NCBI GenBank assembly: GCA_030710605.1
Contig: CP092880.1
Coordinates: forward strand, 10,506,208 to 10,570,207
From: Cordylochernes scorpioides
Lineage: Eukaryota > Arthropoda > Arachnida > Pseudoscorpiones > Chernetidae
Length of the DNA stretch: 64,000 bases
Reading direction: 5' to 3'
Shown in pieces: positions 43,396 through 51,817 of the stretch. The notes under the pieces are model-generated. The model was not told the DNA's origin. It ran no database searches and saw only the letters and a list, made by a program, of their open reading frames with translations. The first letter of the stretch is position 1. Each line of letters opens with the position of its first letter. The position numbers and the translations under genes are program-made.

Positions 43396-43560
43396 AAACA
43401 CAAGGTAATAAGACCAAATCCAAATGAATAAATAGTGTGTGATATTTTGGTAACAATGCTGTTACCAAAATGCCATAAACTATTTATTTATTTGGATTTG
43501 GTCTTATTACCTTGTGTTTATAATCTATAATCCAAATTGTGCCTTATCGTTTCTTTATTT
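43396..43560. mobile_element. Palindromic mini-element P7
   Basis: Arms ACACAAGGTAATAAGACCAA / TTGGTCTTATTACCTTGTGT; centre GTGTGATATTTTGGTAAC..., hammerhead core decayed. Right flank CCAAATTGTGCCTTATC. Confidence 0.8.
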
Positions 43561-43908
43561 TAAAAATTGATGATATTTCAAAAGCCTCTTCTTTGGACCT
43601 AATTAAAAACAAAAATAACAATATAAATATTGACTAGAAATATTTTAAAGTATCGCATTTCTACCAAGTTCTTTCTACCAAGTTTTTATATTTAGAGTTG
43701 TACTTATTTTTATTTAGATTTTTTCTCTCTCTCTCTCAAAGAAGAATAATGAGGCTTGAAAGCTCACCAGTTTTTAAAATAAAGAAAGAAATATATTACA
43801 TAGGTTCAATCATTATGTCTCAATTTAATCTATGCTTGCATCTATTGCATGGGGTGGACTTGTTGAGTCTTTCAATCCCATGGGTGATTTGGATCCCTAG
43901 GAAGGTAC

Positions 43909-44139
43909 CTTGACATAGATGATCCAGATGAGGAACATGAAGAGAACGTCGAAGGCAGCCAGGAGACAGAAGAACCTCCGGACTGTGGAGATCCGGCGGT
44001 AGAGAGAGGTCCCAATGACTAGAGCCTCAAATTCATTCTCTGGGTCCGGAGGAGAGGTTGGTTGAAGAGGCTGGATGCTGGAGTAGGAAGTGGCGGGTTG
44101 AAGCTCCGTCTTAAACTTGGGGCCCACGTTTCCCATATC
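43909..44139 (-). CDS. STARD3/MENTAL-domain exon 1 (first coding exon)
   Basis: Minus-strand exon with acceptor GTTGTGTCCCCAG| and donor AAG|GTACCTTC. ATG at 44136-44134 starts MGNVGPKFKTELQPATS, a Pro/Ser-rich cytosolic leader, then YRRISTVRRFFCLLAAFD and VLFMFLIWIIYVK, the first membrane helix of the MENTAL domain (family pattern VRR.FCL...FD.LF...WII). Phase 0 at the donor. MENTAL proteins sit in late endosomal membranes, bind cholesterol and tether to ER VAP proteins. Whether this is STARD3 (with a START domain) or the shorter STARD3NL cannot be told from these exons. Confidence 0.88.
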
Positions 44140-44158
44140 CTGGGGACACAACAATCCT

Positions 44159-44518
44159 TGCCATCGCCAACAAAGACCTGGTGGAGGACCCTAACACCAA
44201 ACCTCCCGGCTACAACCTACCTAGGAGGACCTGGTCAACCCTCAATAGAATCAGGACCTCTACTGGTAGATGCAACTACCTACTAAATAAGTGGAACATG
44301 AGTCCAGACCAGAACTGCGACTGTGGACAAATACAAACAATGCACCATATCCTAAGGGACTGTCCTCGAAGATTCTTCCAGGGAACACTTGGGGATATCC
44401 ACCGGTGCACAGAGGAGGCCCTGGAGTGGATTCGTCACCTCGACATTCCACTCTAGAGAAACTTGCCAACATTGTTGTATTGTGCTGTAAAAAACAATAT
44501 CATACGCAATATATATAT
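44159..44518 (+). mobile_element. LINE, 5'-truncated, in the STARD3 splice acceptor
   Basis: 360 bp flanked by ACAACAATCCT (44148-44158, 44519-44529). Encodes a LINE C-terminus (RTWSTLNRIRTSTGRC, C-D-C-G, MHHILRDCP, ending IRHLDIPL stop at about 44456). Antisense to the host gene, its edge lies about 19 nt from the exon 1 start. Confidence 0.92.
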
Positions 44519-44561
44519 ACAACAATCCTGCTTACTGAAGTCCTTAGTTTCACACAACTGC

Positions 44562-44670
44562 CCCATGTGTAGACATGTGGTGCACTTACAGTAAAAGCAG
44601 TCATCAACTTCTACCCACCATGATTATCATGGGCTGTACCACGTGTACTAAGGATAAGCAAAAAAAAAAA
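44562..44670 (+). mobile_element. SINE-1, 3' part
   Basis: CATGTGTAGACATGTGGTGC... to ACTAAGGATAAGC plus A12. Confidence 0.8.
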
Positions 44671-44704
44671 ACTGTCTCATCTATATCCATAAAGATGGCA
44701 TCCT

Positions 44705-44845
44705 CTGGATTGGATTATAGATTATAAACACAAGATGATAAGACCAAATCCAAATATATAAATAGTGTGAGAGGTTTCGGTAACTACACTGTTACCGAAA
44801 CGTCCCACACTATTTATTTATTTGGATTTGGTCTTATTACTTTGG
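44705..44845. mobile_element. Palindromic mini-element P8
   Basis: Arms CACAAGATGATAAGACCAAA / TTTGGTCTTATTACTTTG; centre GGTTTCGGTAACTACACTGT then TACCGAAACGTCC. Both CTGATGA boxes missing. Confidence 0.78.
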
Positions 44846-45147
44846 GAAGTTTTATCGTTTCGGGCAAGAAAGGAAAGGTTAGAAAGGCTGCATATGCTAC
44901 GGTAGTTTTCCATGAGATATCATTTCATAAGCATGGCTAAAATTCAGTTTTTCCTGGAGGTAGTCTTTCATTAGAGACTGTTTTGGCTGAAAGACTTCTC
45001 ATGTCTTAGCTTGACCAGAGTTTCTAATAAGAGACTACCTCCTTGAAACACCAGGTTTAAATATGATTTGGGGGACATGTGGGAGGTACAGTAAACCCTC
45101 TACACGATCAAGTCTTGTTCTGGTAGACTTGATGCTGTAACCAGGAG
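44846..45147. other. Spacer with partial inverted repeat
   Basis: Contains GAGGTAGTCTTTCATTAGAGA and its inverse TAATAAGAGACTACCTCC (44956-45044). No gene recognised. Confidence 0.4.
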
Positions 45148-45428
45148 GGATACTGAGTTCAACTGACCCGGTTAATGGACCTCAGCAATGGTCCCACTCC
45201 AGGGATACGAAGGAGCTGTGTCTGTACTCATGTTGAGTCAACAGCAAAGGCTTCCATGTTAGGAACTGCCTCAAATTACAGGCAAAGTCAGACTTTCACC
45301 AAAGTGTGCCTGGATCATGGTGCCATGATCAATGAAAGCTGCACCCCTATACCCCATTCCATGAGATCATGAACTCTTGGAATTCGTGTAATTTTTACAC
45401 AAGGGGATAAGAAACAACAACAACAACT
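45148..45428 (+). mobile_element. SINE-3
   Basis: GAGTTCAACTGACCCGGTTA ... CTCCAGGGATAC ... CCAAAGTGTGCCTGGATC ... tail ACAAGGGGATAAGAAACAAC plus AAC repeats. Confidence 0.72.
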
Positions 45429-45504
45429 TTGATGCTATACCTTTCCAGCTACACATCTACATTTAAATGTACACCTATACTTTTTAAATACATTTGATAT
45501 AGAA

Positions 45505-46098
45505 ACTCCACATGAGAGAATGCACAATGCAGTAGCAAGCTTGCTGGGTTGAGCTGGCCTGGCTGCTAGCACCCTATCCAAGAACACAGGATGATCTATC
45601 TACACTCCCCAGTTGGGAGTAGCAGCTGGCATCTATTCCTCTTGTCACAGAAATGGCCAGCTTGTATTGAAGTCAGCCTGCTACTGAGAAGTTAATGCTC
45701 CCAGTCTTACTGACAGACAACATGCTTAGGGGGTCGGTGGAAGGATGATCTAAATCGTTTTTCGACCGCTACGACTCGGGTTTGATTCCCTCATTGGGCA
45801 CTTTTTTGTAATTTGTAAAAAAAAAATGCTCCAATGGCCCCCGATTCTTTCAAAAGTCCAACCCCACCAGCGAGTGCAAGTAACCAAACGGGGCTCTGGC
45901 ATATTTGTAAGTGCAAAGTTGAACTGCTTTTCACATGTGTAGACATGTGTTGCACTTACAGTAAAAGCAGTCGCCTACTTCAAACCACCACGATTATCAT
46001 GGCCTGTACCACGTGTACTAGGGATAAGCAAAAAAAAAAAAACATGTAGCTTAGGCTACACAGACATCTTTAAATGATTGTGTGGAGATAAGTAAGAA
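45505..46098 (+). mobile_element. Diverged SINE-2 split by SINE-1
   Basis: SINE-2 body 45505-45728 (GTAGCAAGCTTGCTGGGTTG...) and tail 46066-46098 (GTGTGGAGATAAGTAAGAAG), interrupted by SINE-1 at 45729-46045. Confidence 0.7.
45729..46045 (+). mobile_element. SINE-1, near full length, nested in SINE-2
   Basis: AGGGGGTCGGTGGAAGGATG head, CTCGGGTTTGATTCC box-B region, A9 linker, full body, tail GGGATAAGC plus A13. Confidence 0.88.
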
Positions 46099-46189
46099 GA
46101 AGACATTGGCACATTGCTCTGTCTTGATCATTTACATTAGGTAGTTTACTTTATGCACCTGCTAATCCATTTATCCTCTACTTATCTCT

Positions 46190-46335
46190 AAATGATAAGG
46201 TACAAATATTGGATTATAGATTAGAAACACAAGGTAATAAGACCAAATCCAAATCAATAAATAGTGAAAGACTTTTCTGTAACAACATTAACTGCAAAAA
46301 CTATTTATTTGAATTTATTACCTTGTGTTGCTCTT
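46190..46335. mobile_element. Palindromic mini-element P9
   Basis: Flank GATAAGGTACAAATATTGG, arms CACAAGGTAATAAGACCAAA / TTTGAATTTATTACCTTGTG; hammerhead decayed. Confidence 0.75.
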
Positions 46336-46507
46336 ATCTTTCTTTACATTTATTAAAACCTAAATGTACAATAGAATCTCCATGAGGACTACAACTAGAT
46401 GTTGTCCTTTAAGAAAGATGTTCTACAGGTATAAGCAAGTTTTGTATTTGAATACAATTTCTCCCACACATATATTTGTCTGATATATCTCTAAGGTGAA
46501 TATCCTT

Positions 46508-46826
46508 CTTTTTTTTTTGCTTATCCCTAGTACACGTGGTACAGGCCATGATAATCATGGTGGGTAGTTAGCGACTGCTTTTTACTGTAAGCGCACCACA
46601 TGTCTACACATGTGAAAGCAGTTCGACTTTGCACTTACAAATGTGCCAGAGCCCCGTTTGGTTACTTGCACTCGCTGGTGGGGTTGGACTTTTGCAAGAA
46701 TCGGGGGGGGGGGGGGGGCATTGGAGCATTTTTTTTTTAAACAGAAAAAGTGTCCAATGCGGGAATCGAACCCGGGTCGTAGTGGTCGAAAACCAAACGG
46801 TTTAACCAGCCTTCCACCGACCCCCC
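46508..46826 (-). mobile_element. SINE-1, inverted, near full length
   Basis: T-run and GCTTATCCCTAGTACACG at left; G16 run within the body (about 46705-46720); head CCTTCCACCGACCCCCC at right. Confidence 0.88.
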
Positions 46827-46959
46827 AAGATGTCAAGCCCAAATGCCTTCTGACATTTCAGTAACAGCAGAGTACATGTACTGTAGTCTGATGAAGACAA
46901 CAAGCTCTTACTGAAGTGTCCCATAGAGAGAATTTATTTGGTATAAGAAAGGAAACTAT

Positions 46960-47410
46960 TTAACATATTGTTGTGTGTCAACAAGCAACCGACCGGAAAT
47001 ACACGTGACCGTTACAAAATTATCTTAAATTTTGTTTATTTTATTATTTATCAGAGAAACGGCACCACAGAGATAACAGGTACAAGTTGTATTTGACCAC
47101 GGACTGCCGTTTTCGCGGAATGCTTACAAATACAACGTGCCAGTTATCGTCGGACCTTCGTGCTATTTTTATTATTTTTCTTTTTATCCTTGCCGGCGAA
47201 CGAACGATGTCTTGTACCAGATCTAACCCTCCCAACGGCTATACCGCAGAGAATCGGACCTCAACAACCCTCCAGAACCGGACCACAAGCCCAGCCCTGG
47301 AACGGGCCATAGTGACCTTAGCCCACCAGGACAATGTACTGCAACCTACCAATAAATTGAGTTTTATATCCCCACTTCAGCCTCATCAATATACAATTTT
47401 CTCTTTTTAC
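46960..47410 (+). other. Unidentified stretch with open frame
   Basis: Plus-strand frame of 133 codons (47087-47488) whose later part starts at MSCTRSNPPNGYTAENR and is rich in T, S and N. The composition is higher in GC than its surroundings (GACCGGAAATACACGTGACC). It could be the 5' end of a retroelement; no family recognised. The frame runs into palindromic element P10. Confidence 0.3.
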
Positions 47411-47540
47411 AAGAAAATAAAACCTATTCCAAATAAATTAATAGTGTGTGATGTTTCAGTAACAACGCTGTTAATTTATTTGGATTAGTTCTTTTTTTCT
47501 TGTAGCTATAATCTATAATCCAAATTGTGCTTTTCCATTT
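47411..47540. mobile_element. Palindromic mini-element P10
   Basis: AAGAAAATAAAACCTATTCC / GGATTAGTTCTTTTTTTCTT arms with GTGTGTGATGTTTCAGTAAC in the centre; flank CCAAATTGTGCTTTTCC. Confidence 0.7.
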
Positions 47541-47544
47541 TCTC

Positions 47545-47922
47545 TTTTTCTTCTTCTTTCCTGTCTCCACTCAATCATATTAGGGTATCAAGTTGTGACC
47601 CTTGATGCTGTCTTGTTTGACAACCATCATGACTGGGTGAAGTAGATGCGTCTACCTTTCTCATTAAGACTGGGAGGACTACTCAGTGGCAGGCCGACTT
47701 AGCTCCAAAAGAAATGGCCGCCTCTGACATGAGGAACAGACGCTATGTGCAGCCGCTCCTAACATGGAGTACAAATGCTGCTCATCCTGTATCCTTGGAT
47801 TAGGAGCCCTTACAGGGAACTATCAGCCGGGCCAGCTGAGCCCAGGTTTTTTAGTGAGCATGTTACTGCTCCCCCTCCTCCTTTTTCATCCGGGCTTGGG
47901 ACCGGCAAAGGCGGAGTTTTAT
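47545..47922 (-). mobile_element. SINE-2, inverted
   Basis: CTTCTTCTTTCCTGTCTCC tail at left, GGACCGGCAAAGGCGGAGTT head at right. Confidence 0.88.
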
Positions 47923-47937
47923 TTTTTTATAAGAAAA

Positions 47938-48080
47938 TTTCTTACTGTCCTCACTGCTATGAAAAAAAAATGTATATTGGGAAGGCTTGGCTTATCAGAA
48001 GTAAACCCTCCCAGTGGTTCCGCCAATTTGATCCACCACACCACTCAAATATTGTATTGGTCTGCACTTATATATAACTG
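47938..48080 (+). pseudogene. Zinc-ribbon-like peptide remnant
   Basis: Plus strand encodes ISYCPHCYEKKMYIGKAWLI then RSKPSQWFRQFD. The minus strand of the duplicated region (59400-59526, 7655-7770) encodes a similar NFYCPNCNGKINGRAWLI then SGEPSQRFRQ. Shared pattern: YCPxC, AWLI, PSQ.FRQ. A dispersed unknown element or old gene family. Confidence 0.4.
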
Positions 48081-48143
48081 ACACTTAGAGAGAATTTGTG
48101 GTTAAGGTATTTAAGGAAACTGTGGACAGGAGAAATACAAATA

Positions 48144-48327
48144 CAGTAGAACTACCTCCCTGTAAAGGACAACACCTAATTGCAGAACCAAAGTGTCCTT
48201 TAAGGGAGAGGTGTCTTCTTACCGGAGACTTGCTAATTGGTAAAAATGGTAATTTTCCAAATGAAAGCTGTCCTTTATAGAGAGGTGGCCTCTAGTTTGA
48301 GTGTCCTCTCATATGGAGTTTCTACTG
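48144..48327. mobile_element. pogo-like MITE
   Basis: TA-flanked, CAGTAGAACTACCTCCCTG ... GGAGTTTCTACTG. Confidence 0.75.
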
Positions 48328-48428
48328 TACAAGCAAAAAGTAAGACAGGTTGGTTCCTAAGACAGGGTTGAATAAAATTTTTCTAAAATAAACCTAAAAA
48401 CTATTCTTTCTCATGCAAATTTAATGAT

Positions 48429-48466
48429 CTACAGTCCACTGCTCTGCCAAGTGAGCTATCGAGAGG
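48429..48466 (-). mobile_element. Inserted 5' exon of tRNA-Tyr
   Basis: The minus strand reads CCTCTCGATAGCTCACTTGG then CAGAGCAGTGGACTGTAG: tRNA-Tyr from base 1 through base 37, including the GTA anticodon, ending exactly at the usual tRNA-Tyr intron site. Flanked by perfect 12-bp direct repeats AAATTTAATGAT (48417-48428, 48467-48478). No A tail. Confidence 0.8.
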
Positions 48467-48605
48467 AAATTTAATGATGCTCTTATACTATAGGATATAT
48501 ACATTTACCTTTGGGGGTGTAACAAATTTAGAAGTGAATGAGTTGACAGGGTCAGACCCTAAGAAAACTAAATTAAAGGAAAAACAAAATGGCTCCCACT
48601 AAAAA

Positions 48606-48769
48606 TTAACTCATAAGACAGGAAAGAAAGCTGGATATGGTTGGAATGGTTCCAGATCTGCACATGTTGACATCAAACAGATGGCCCATTAATTTTGCAT
48701 CTCTTTTAAATGGAAGAGAGAAAGTTTGTTTAATGTCTCTCCCATCAAACATGTATCTCATGACATCAT
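48606..48769 (-). CDS. Candidate terminal exon, unidentified gene
   Basis: Minus strand, acceptor TTTGACAG| then 2 bases, 53 codons and TAA at 48608-48606. Encodes DVMRYMFDGRDIKQTFSL, PFKRDAKLMGHLFDVNMC, RSGTIPTISSFLSCLMS. Phase fits the candidate exon at 50363-50274. A SINE-2 inserted 6 bp beyond the acceptor has replaced the branch-point region. No family recognised. Confidence 0.35.
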
Positions 48770-48775
48770 CTGTCA

Positions 48776-49125
48776 AACTCCGCCTTTGCTGGTCCCAAGC
48801 ACGGATGAAAAAGGAGGAGGGGGGGGCAGTAACAAGCTCGCTAAAAAACTTGGGCTCAGCTGGCCCGGCTGATAGTACCCTGTAAGGGCTCCTGATCCAG
48901 GGATACAGGATGAGCAGTGTTTGTACTCCATGTTAGGAGTGGCTGCACATGGCGTCGGTTCCTCATGTCAGAGGCGGCCATTTATTTTGGAGCAAAGTTG
49001 GCCTGCCACTGAGTAGTGCTCCCAATCTTAATGACAAAGGCAGACACTTTTTACTTCAACTAGTCATGAAGTCTCAAGCATAATAAACTTGATACCCTAA
49101 TATGATTGAGTGGAGATAAGAAAGA
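48776..49125 (+). mobile_element. SINE-2
   Basis: AACTCCGCCTTTGCTGGTCC... to GTGGAGATAAGAAAGAAG; short duplication TGTCAA on both sides. Confidence 0.88.
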
Positions 49126-49149
49126 AGATATAATTGTCAAAAATGTTAC

Positions 49150-49460
49150 TATGACACAAGATATATTTTTTTACTTATCCTATATATACATTGTAAGGCC
49201 ATGTTAATCATAATTGGTGTGTTGCTGATTGCCTTTTTACTGTGAGTGCATCACATGTATACACATGCAGTTTGACTATGGCACTTACAAGGTGCTATAG
49301 TCCTGTTTGATTATTTGCACACAGTGGTGGGTTTGACTTTTACAAGAAGGGAGTGGAAGCCATTCAAGCAATTTTTCTTCAGAGAAAAGCGATCAATTAA
49401 GGATTTTTTTTTTTTACTCCTGGGATGTGGTTGGTGACAATCAACAGCCTGCACCATATA
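49150..49460 (-). mobile_element. Old SINE-1, inverted
   Basis: Diverged match to the SINE-1 body (GGCCATGTTAATCATAATTG, CATCACATGTATACACATGC, GTGGTGGGTTTGACTTTTAC). Confidence 0.6.
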
Positions 49461-49512
49461 ACAACTTTTATAATTAAAAGAAAATAAGACCTAATCCAAA
49501 TAATTTATTAGT

Positions 49513-49553
49513 GTGTGACGTTTCGCCAACAACATTGTCACTATCATCAGACA
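49513..49553 (-). ncRNA. Hammerhead ribozyme motif (P11, minus)
   Basis: TGT, CTGATGA, a stem II with GTGACAATG...TTGGC (one mismatch region), GAAA, ACGT, C, ACA. Confidence 0.65.
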
Positions 49554-49579
49554 AAAGAATAAATGACTCATTTGTTCTT

Positions 49580-49621
49580 TTATCTGATGATGGTGACAAT
49601 GCTGTTGCCGAAACGTCACAC
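49580..49621 (+). ncRNA. Hammerhead ribozyme motif (P11, plus)
   Basis: CTGATGA (49584-49590), stem II GGTGACA...TGTTGCC, GAAA (49610-49613), ACGT, C17 at 49617, then ACACAC. The stem I 5' strand is altered by a few inserted bases (TGTTCTTTTAT). Confidence 0.6.
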
Positions 49622-49712
49622 ACTAATAAATTATTTGGATTAGGTCTTATTTTCTTTTAATTATAATCTATAATCCAAATTGTGCCTTATCAACTTTTAT
49701 ATTTGAACATAG

Positions 49713-49826
49713 CAGCTGTCCCAACATACAAGTACAATACAAGTCTGATAGATTTAACTGGAAGAGTTCACATCACTGAGGAACCACAGACCCTTCCTCC
49801 CAATCTTTCTCATCCTAGCTTCAAAG
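49713..49826 (+). CDS. Candidate exon A, unidentified gene
   Basis: Acceptor TTTGAACATAG|, weak donor AAAG|GTTATA. Two bases, 37 codons, one base: AVPTYKYNTSLIDLTGR, VHITEEPQTLPPNLSHPS, FK. The other two plus-strand exons (50659, 51468) fit it in phase. Starts 20 bp after palindromic element P11. Fully open and protein-like; no family recognised. Confidence 0.4.
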
Positions 49827-50012
49827 GTTATAATATTTTGTCTTTCTTAATGGGTAAAATAGAATAATTAGCGCTCTCTGATAGAAATGTCCACCTTTTA
49901 AACAAAAAATCCAACTTATCTAAAGGCTTGAACATAAAGATTAAATAGAATAGAATTCATAACAGACAGAGTGAGGTCTTGCATTTCCTGTTGATTAGAA
50001 CATCTGAGGCAC

Positions 50013-50190
50013 ACATAAACAGTAAGACATCTCTCTAAAGGGCATCTAGTTGCAGAACCAAAGTGTCCTTTAGAGAGAGGAGTCCTCTTAGATGATAAAT
50101 AGTAAAAATGGTAATTTTGGTGATGAAAACTATCCTTTATAGTGGTGTCCTCTAGTGGGAGTATCCTTTCATTGAGGTTCTGGTCTATAG
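50013..50190. mobile_element. pogo-like MITE, diverged
   Basis: AACAGTAAGACATCTCTC... to ...CATTGAGGTTCTGGTC; body TGTCCTTTAGAGAGAGG and TGATGAAAAC match the family. Confidence 0.55.
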
Positions 50191-50273
50191 GAATATGACT
50201 TGGTAGCATTTAGCTTGACAGCCTTCATGTCTCCCTACCAGGAGAGTATAAGTATATACTTTGCCCATTCTAC

Positions 50274-50363
50274 CTAAGGATAAAGAACCATTGTGGACAT
50301 GACACACCTCTATACCATTTATTACAGTGAAAACCTCCCAACCAATCTGATAAGCAACAACTA
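50274..50363 (-). CDS. Candidate exon, unidentified gene
   Basis: Minus strand, acceptor ATTGAATTTTACAG|, donor TTAG|GTAGAA. Two bases, 29 codons, one base: VVAYQIGWEVFTVIN, GIEVCHVHNGSLSL. Phase fits the exon at 48769. It lies between plus-strand candidates A and B, so at most one of the two gene models is likely. Confidence 0.33.
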
Positions 50364-50658
50364 CTGTAAAATTCAATAATGGCCCGTAGACAATCAATAT
50401 ATATCAATGATTCTATTTCTCTTCTTCTTCTTTCTTATCTCCAAGATTTTGGGAGGGAGGTGGAGATTTCTGTTAGCAAAGGAAGATGGTTGCTTCCAAT
50501 GCTTTTCAAAGTGTTTTTTTATGAACTGTTGCATAGATGAAGAGGTGATGGTGAGATCTAGTGTTTGCGGAGTTGCACAGGAGTGAGATTCTATTTAAAA
50601 GATGAGAACTTACAACAGGTGCTTATTTAAAGATAACCCCTGCAACCATTATTTTTAG

Positions 50659-50749
50659 GCTCATGGGTGGTTCTACGGTACTGGAGAGACACAAGGGCTA
50701 GAACTGATGTCGACAATCTAATAATGAAAGAGGAAATTGGCAAAAGGAA
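50659..50749 (+). CDS. Candidate exon B, unidentified gene
   Basis: Strong acceptor CATTATTTTTAG| and strong donor GGAA|GTGAGTGA. Two bases, 29 codons, two bases: SWVVLRYWRDTRARTD, VDNLIMKEEIGKR. Joins exon A to give Gly at the junction and exon C to give Lys. The best supported of the plus-strand exons. Confidence 0.48.
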
Positions 50750-50824
50750 GTGAGTGAGAAACACTTCCTTGATTAAATGATGACGTCTTCCAAAAATTTT
50801 TAAGGGAAAATATGTTTTCAATTA

Positions 50825-50938
50825 CAGTCAAACCCCATTATAACATCACTTGGGGGCTAAGAATTTAATATTTAAAACTTGATGATGTTATAACAATGTT
50901 TCTGTAATGAAATAGTGTATTATGATGAGATTCCACTG
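50825..50938. mobile_element. Short pogo/Tigger-like MITE
   Basis: TA-flanked, CAGTCAAACCCCATTATAAC ... GAGATTCCACTG, a different subfamily from the CAGTAGAACC copies. Confidence 0.65.
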
Positions 50939-51284
50939 TAATTCCTAAATACATTCATTAAAAAAACACCTAATTTAATTACATTCTCAATTTAAAAGTT
51001 TGCTCATAAAGGTATCAAATTGAATTACTGAATGCATCAATGGTACCTGTTGTATATGATCATCTTATTAAAGTTATGGGGGGAAAATATGTATTATTTA
51101 AGAAAAGTTAATAAATTGAATGTATGTAAAGTTAATTATTGTAAGAAAAAGTTTTGCATACATTATGTGTATATAGTGTTTTTAGTTAGTTGAGTGTAAT
51201 CGTAGGATAGAGACATGATGGTGTAGGCATGTTTTGTCTTAAATCTTTAATAAATTTCTTGTGAAATAAAGGTTAAGAAAGAAG

Positions 51285-51430
51285 TGATAAAGCACAATTT
51301 GGATTATAGATACAAGAAAATAACGACTTTATCCAAATAATTTAATAGTGTGTGACGTTTCAGTAACAGCATTGTTACCGAACATCAAACACTATTAAAT
51401 TATTTAGATTAGGTCTTATTTTCTTGTATT
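51285..51430. mobile_element. Palindromic mini-element P12
   Basis: Flank GATAAAGCACAATTTGG, arms AAGAAAATAACGACTTTATC / GATTAGGTCTTATTTTCTTG; GACGTTTCAGTAACAGC remains, CTGATGA lost. Confidence 0.78.
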
Positions 51431-51467
51431 TAAGAAAGAAGTCTTCTTGAACTTATATTAAAAACAG

Positions 51468-51618
51468 GCTCTCTTCACTACAACAGTACCTAAGACTGCT
51501 ATGTTTGACAGGGTTCCATTTAACAAAAGGCTGTGAAAGGGGGAAATACCAAGAACACATGGATTTAGCCATAATTCAATGTGCTCCTACTTATGACAGA
51601 CAGGGGGAGCAAACTTAA
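51468..51618 (+). CDS. Candidate exon C with stop, unidentified gene
   Basis: Acceptor TTAAAAACAG| then one base, 49 codons and TAA at 51616: LSSLQQYLRLLCLTGFHLT, KGCERGKYQEHMDLAIIQ, CAPTYDRQGEQT. In phase with exon B. Flanked closely by palindromic elements P12 and P13. No family recognised. Confidence 0.38.
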
Positions 51619-51647
51619 GATTGACTATATTTTCTTCTTTATTTTGA

Positions 51648-51800
51648 TAAGGCACAATTTGGATTATAGAATACAACTACAAGGTAATAAGACCAAATAC
51701 AAATAAATTAGTAGTGTGCGACATTTCTGTAACAATGCTATTACACAAATGTCACACACTATTAATTTATTTGGATTTGGTCTTATTACCTTGTAGTTCT
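51648..51800. mobile_element. Palindromic mini-element P13
   Basis: Flank GATAAGGCACAATTTGG, arms CTACAAGGTAATAAGACCAA / TTGGTCTTATTACCTTGTAG; centre with decayed hammerhead. Confidence 0.8.
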
Positions 51801-51817
51801 TCTTTATTATATTTATT

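Larger units (their letters stand above)
49466..49692. mobile_element. Palindromic mini-element P11 with two hammerhead cores
   Basis: Arms AAGAAAATAAGACCTAATCC ... GGATTAGGTCTTATTTTCTT, inner TTATTAGTGTGTGACGTTTC ... GAAACGTCACACACTAATAA, about 25 bp of loop, outer flank CCAAATTGTGCCTTATC. Each arm keeps a complete set of core motifs, on opposite strands. Confidence 0.88.
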
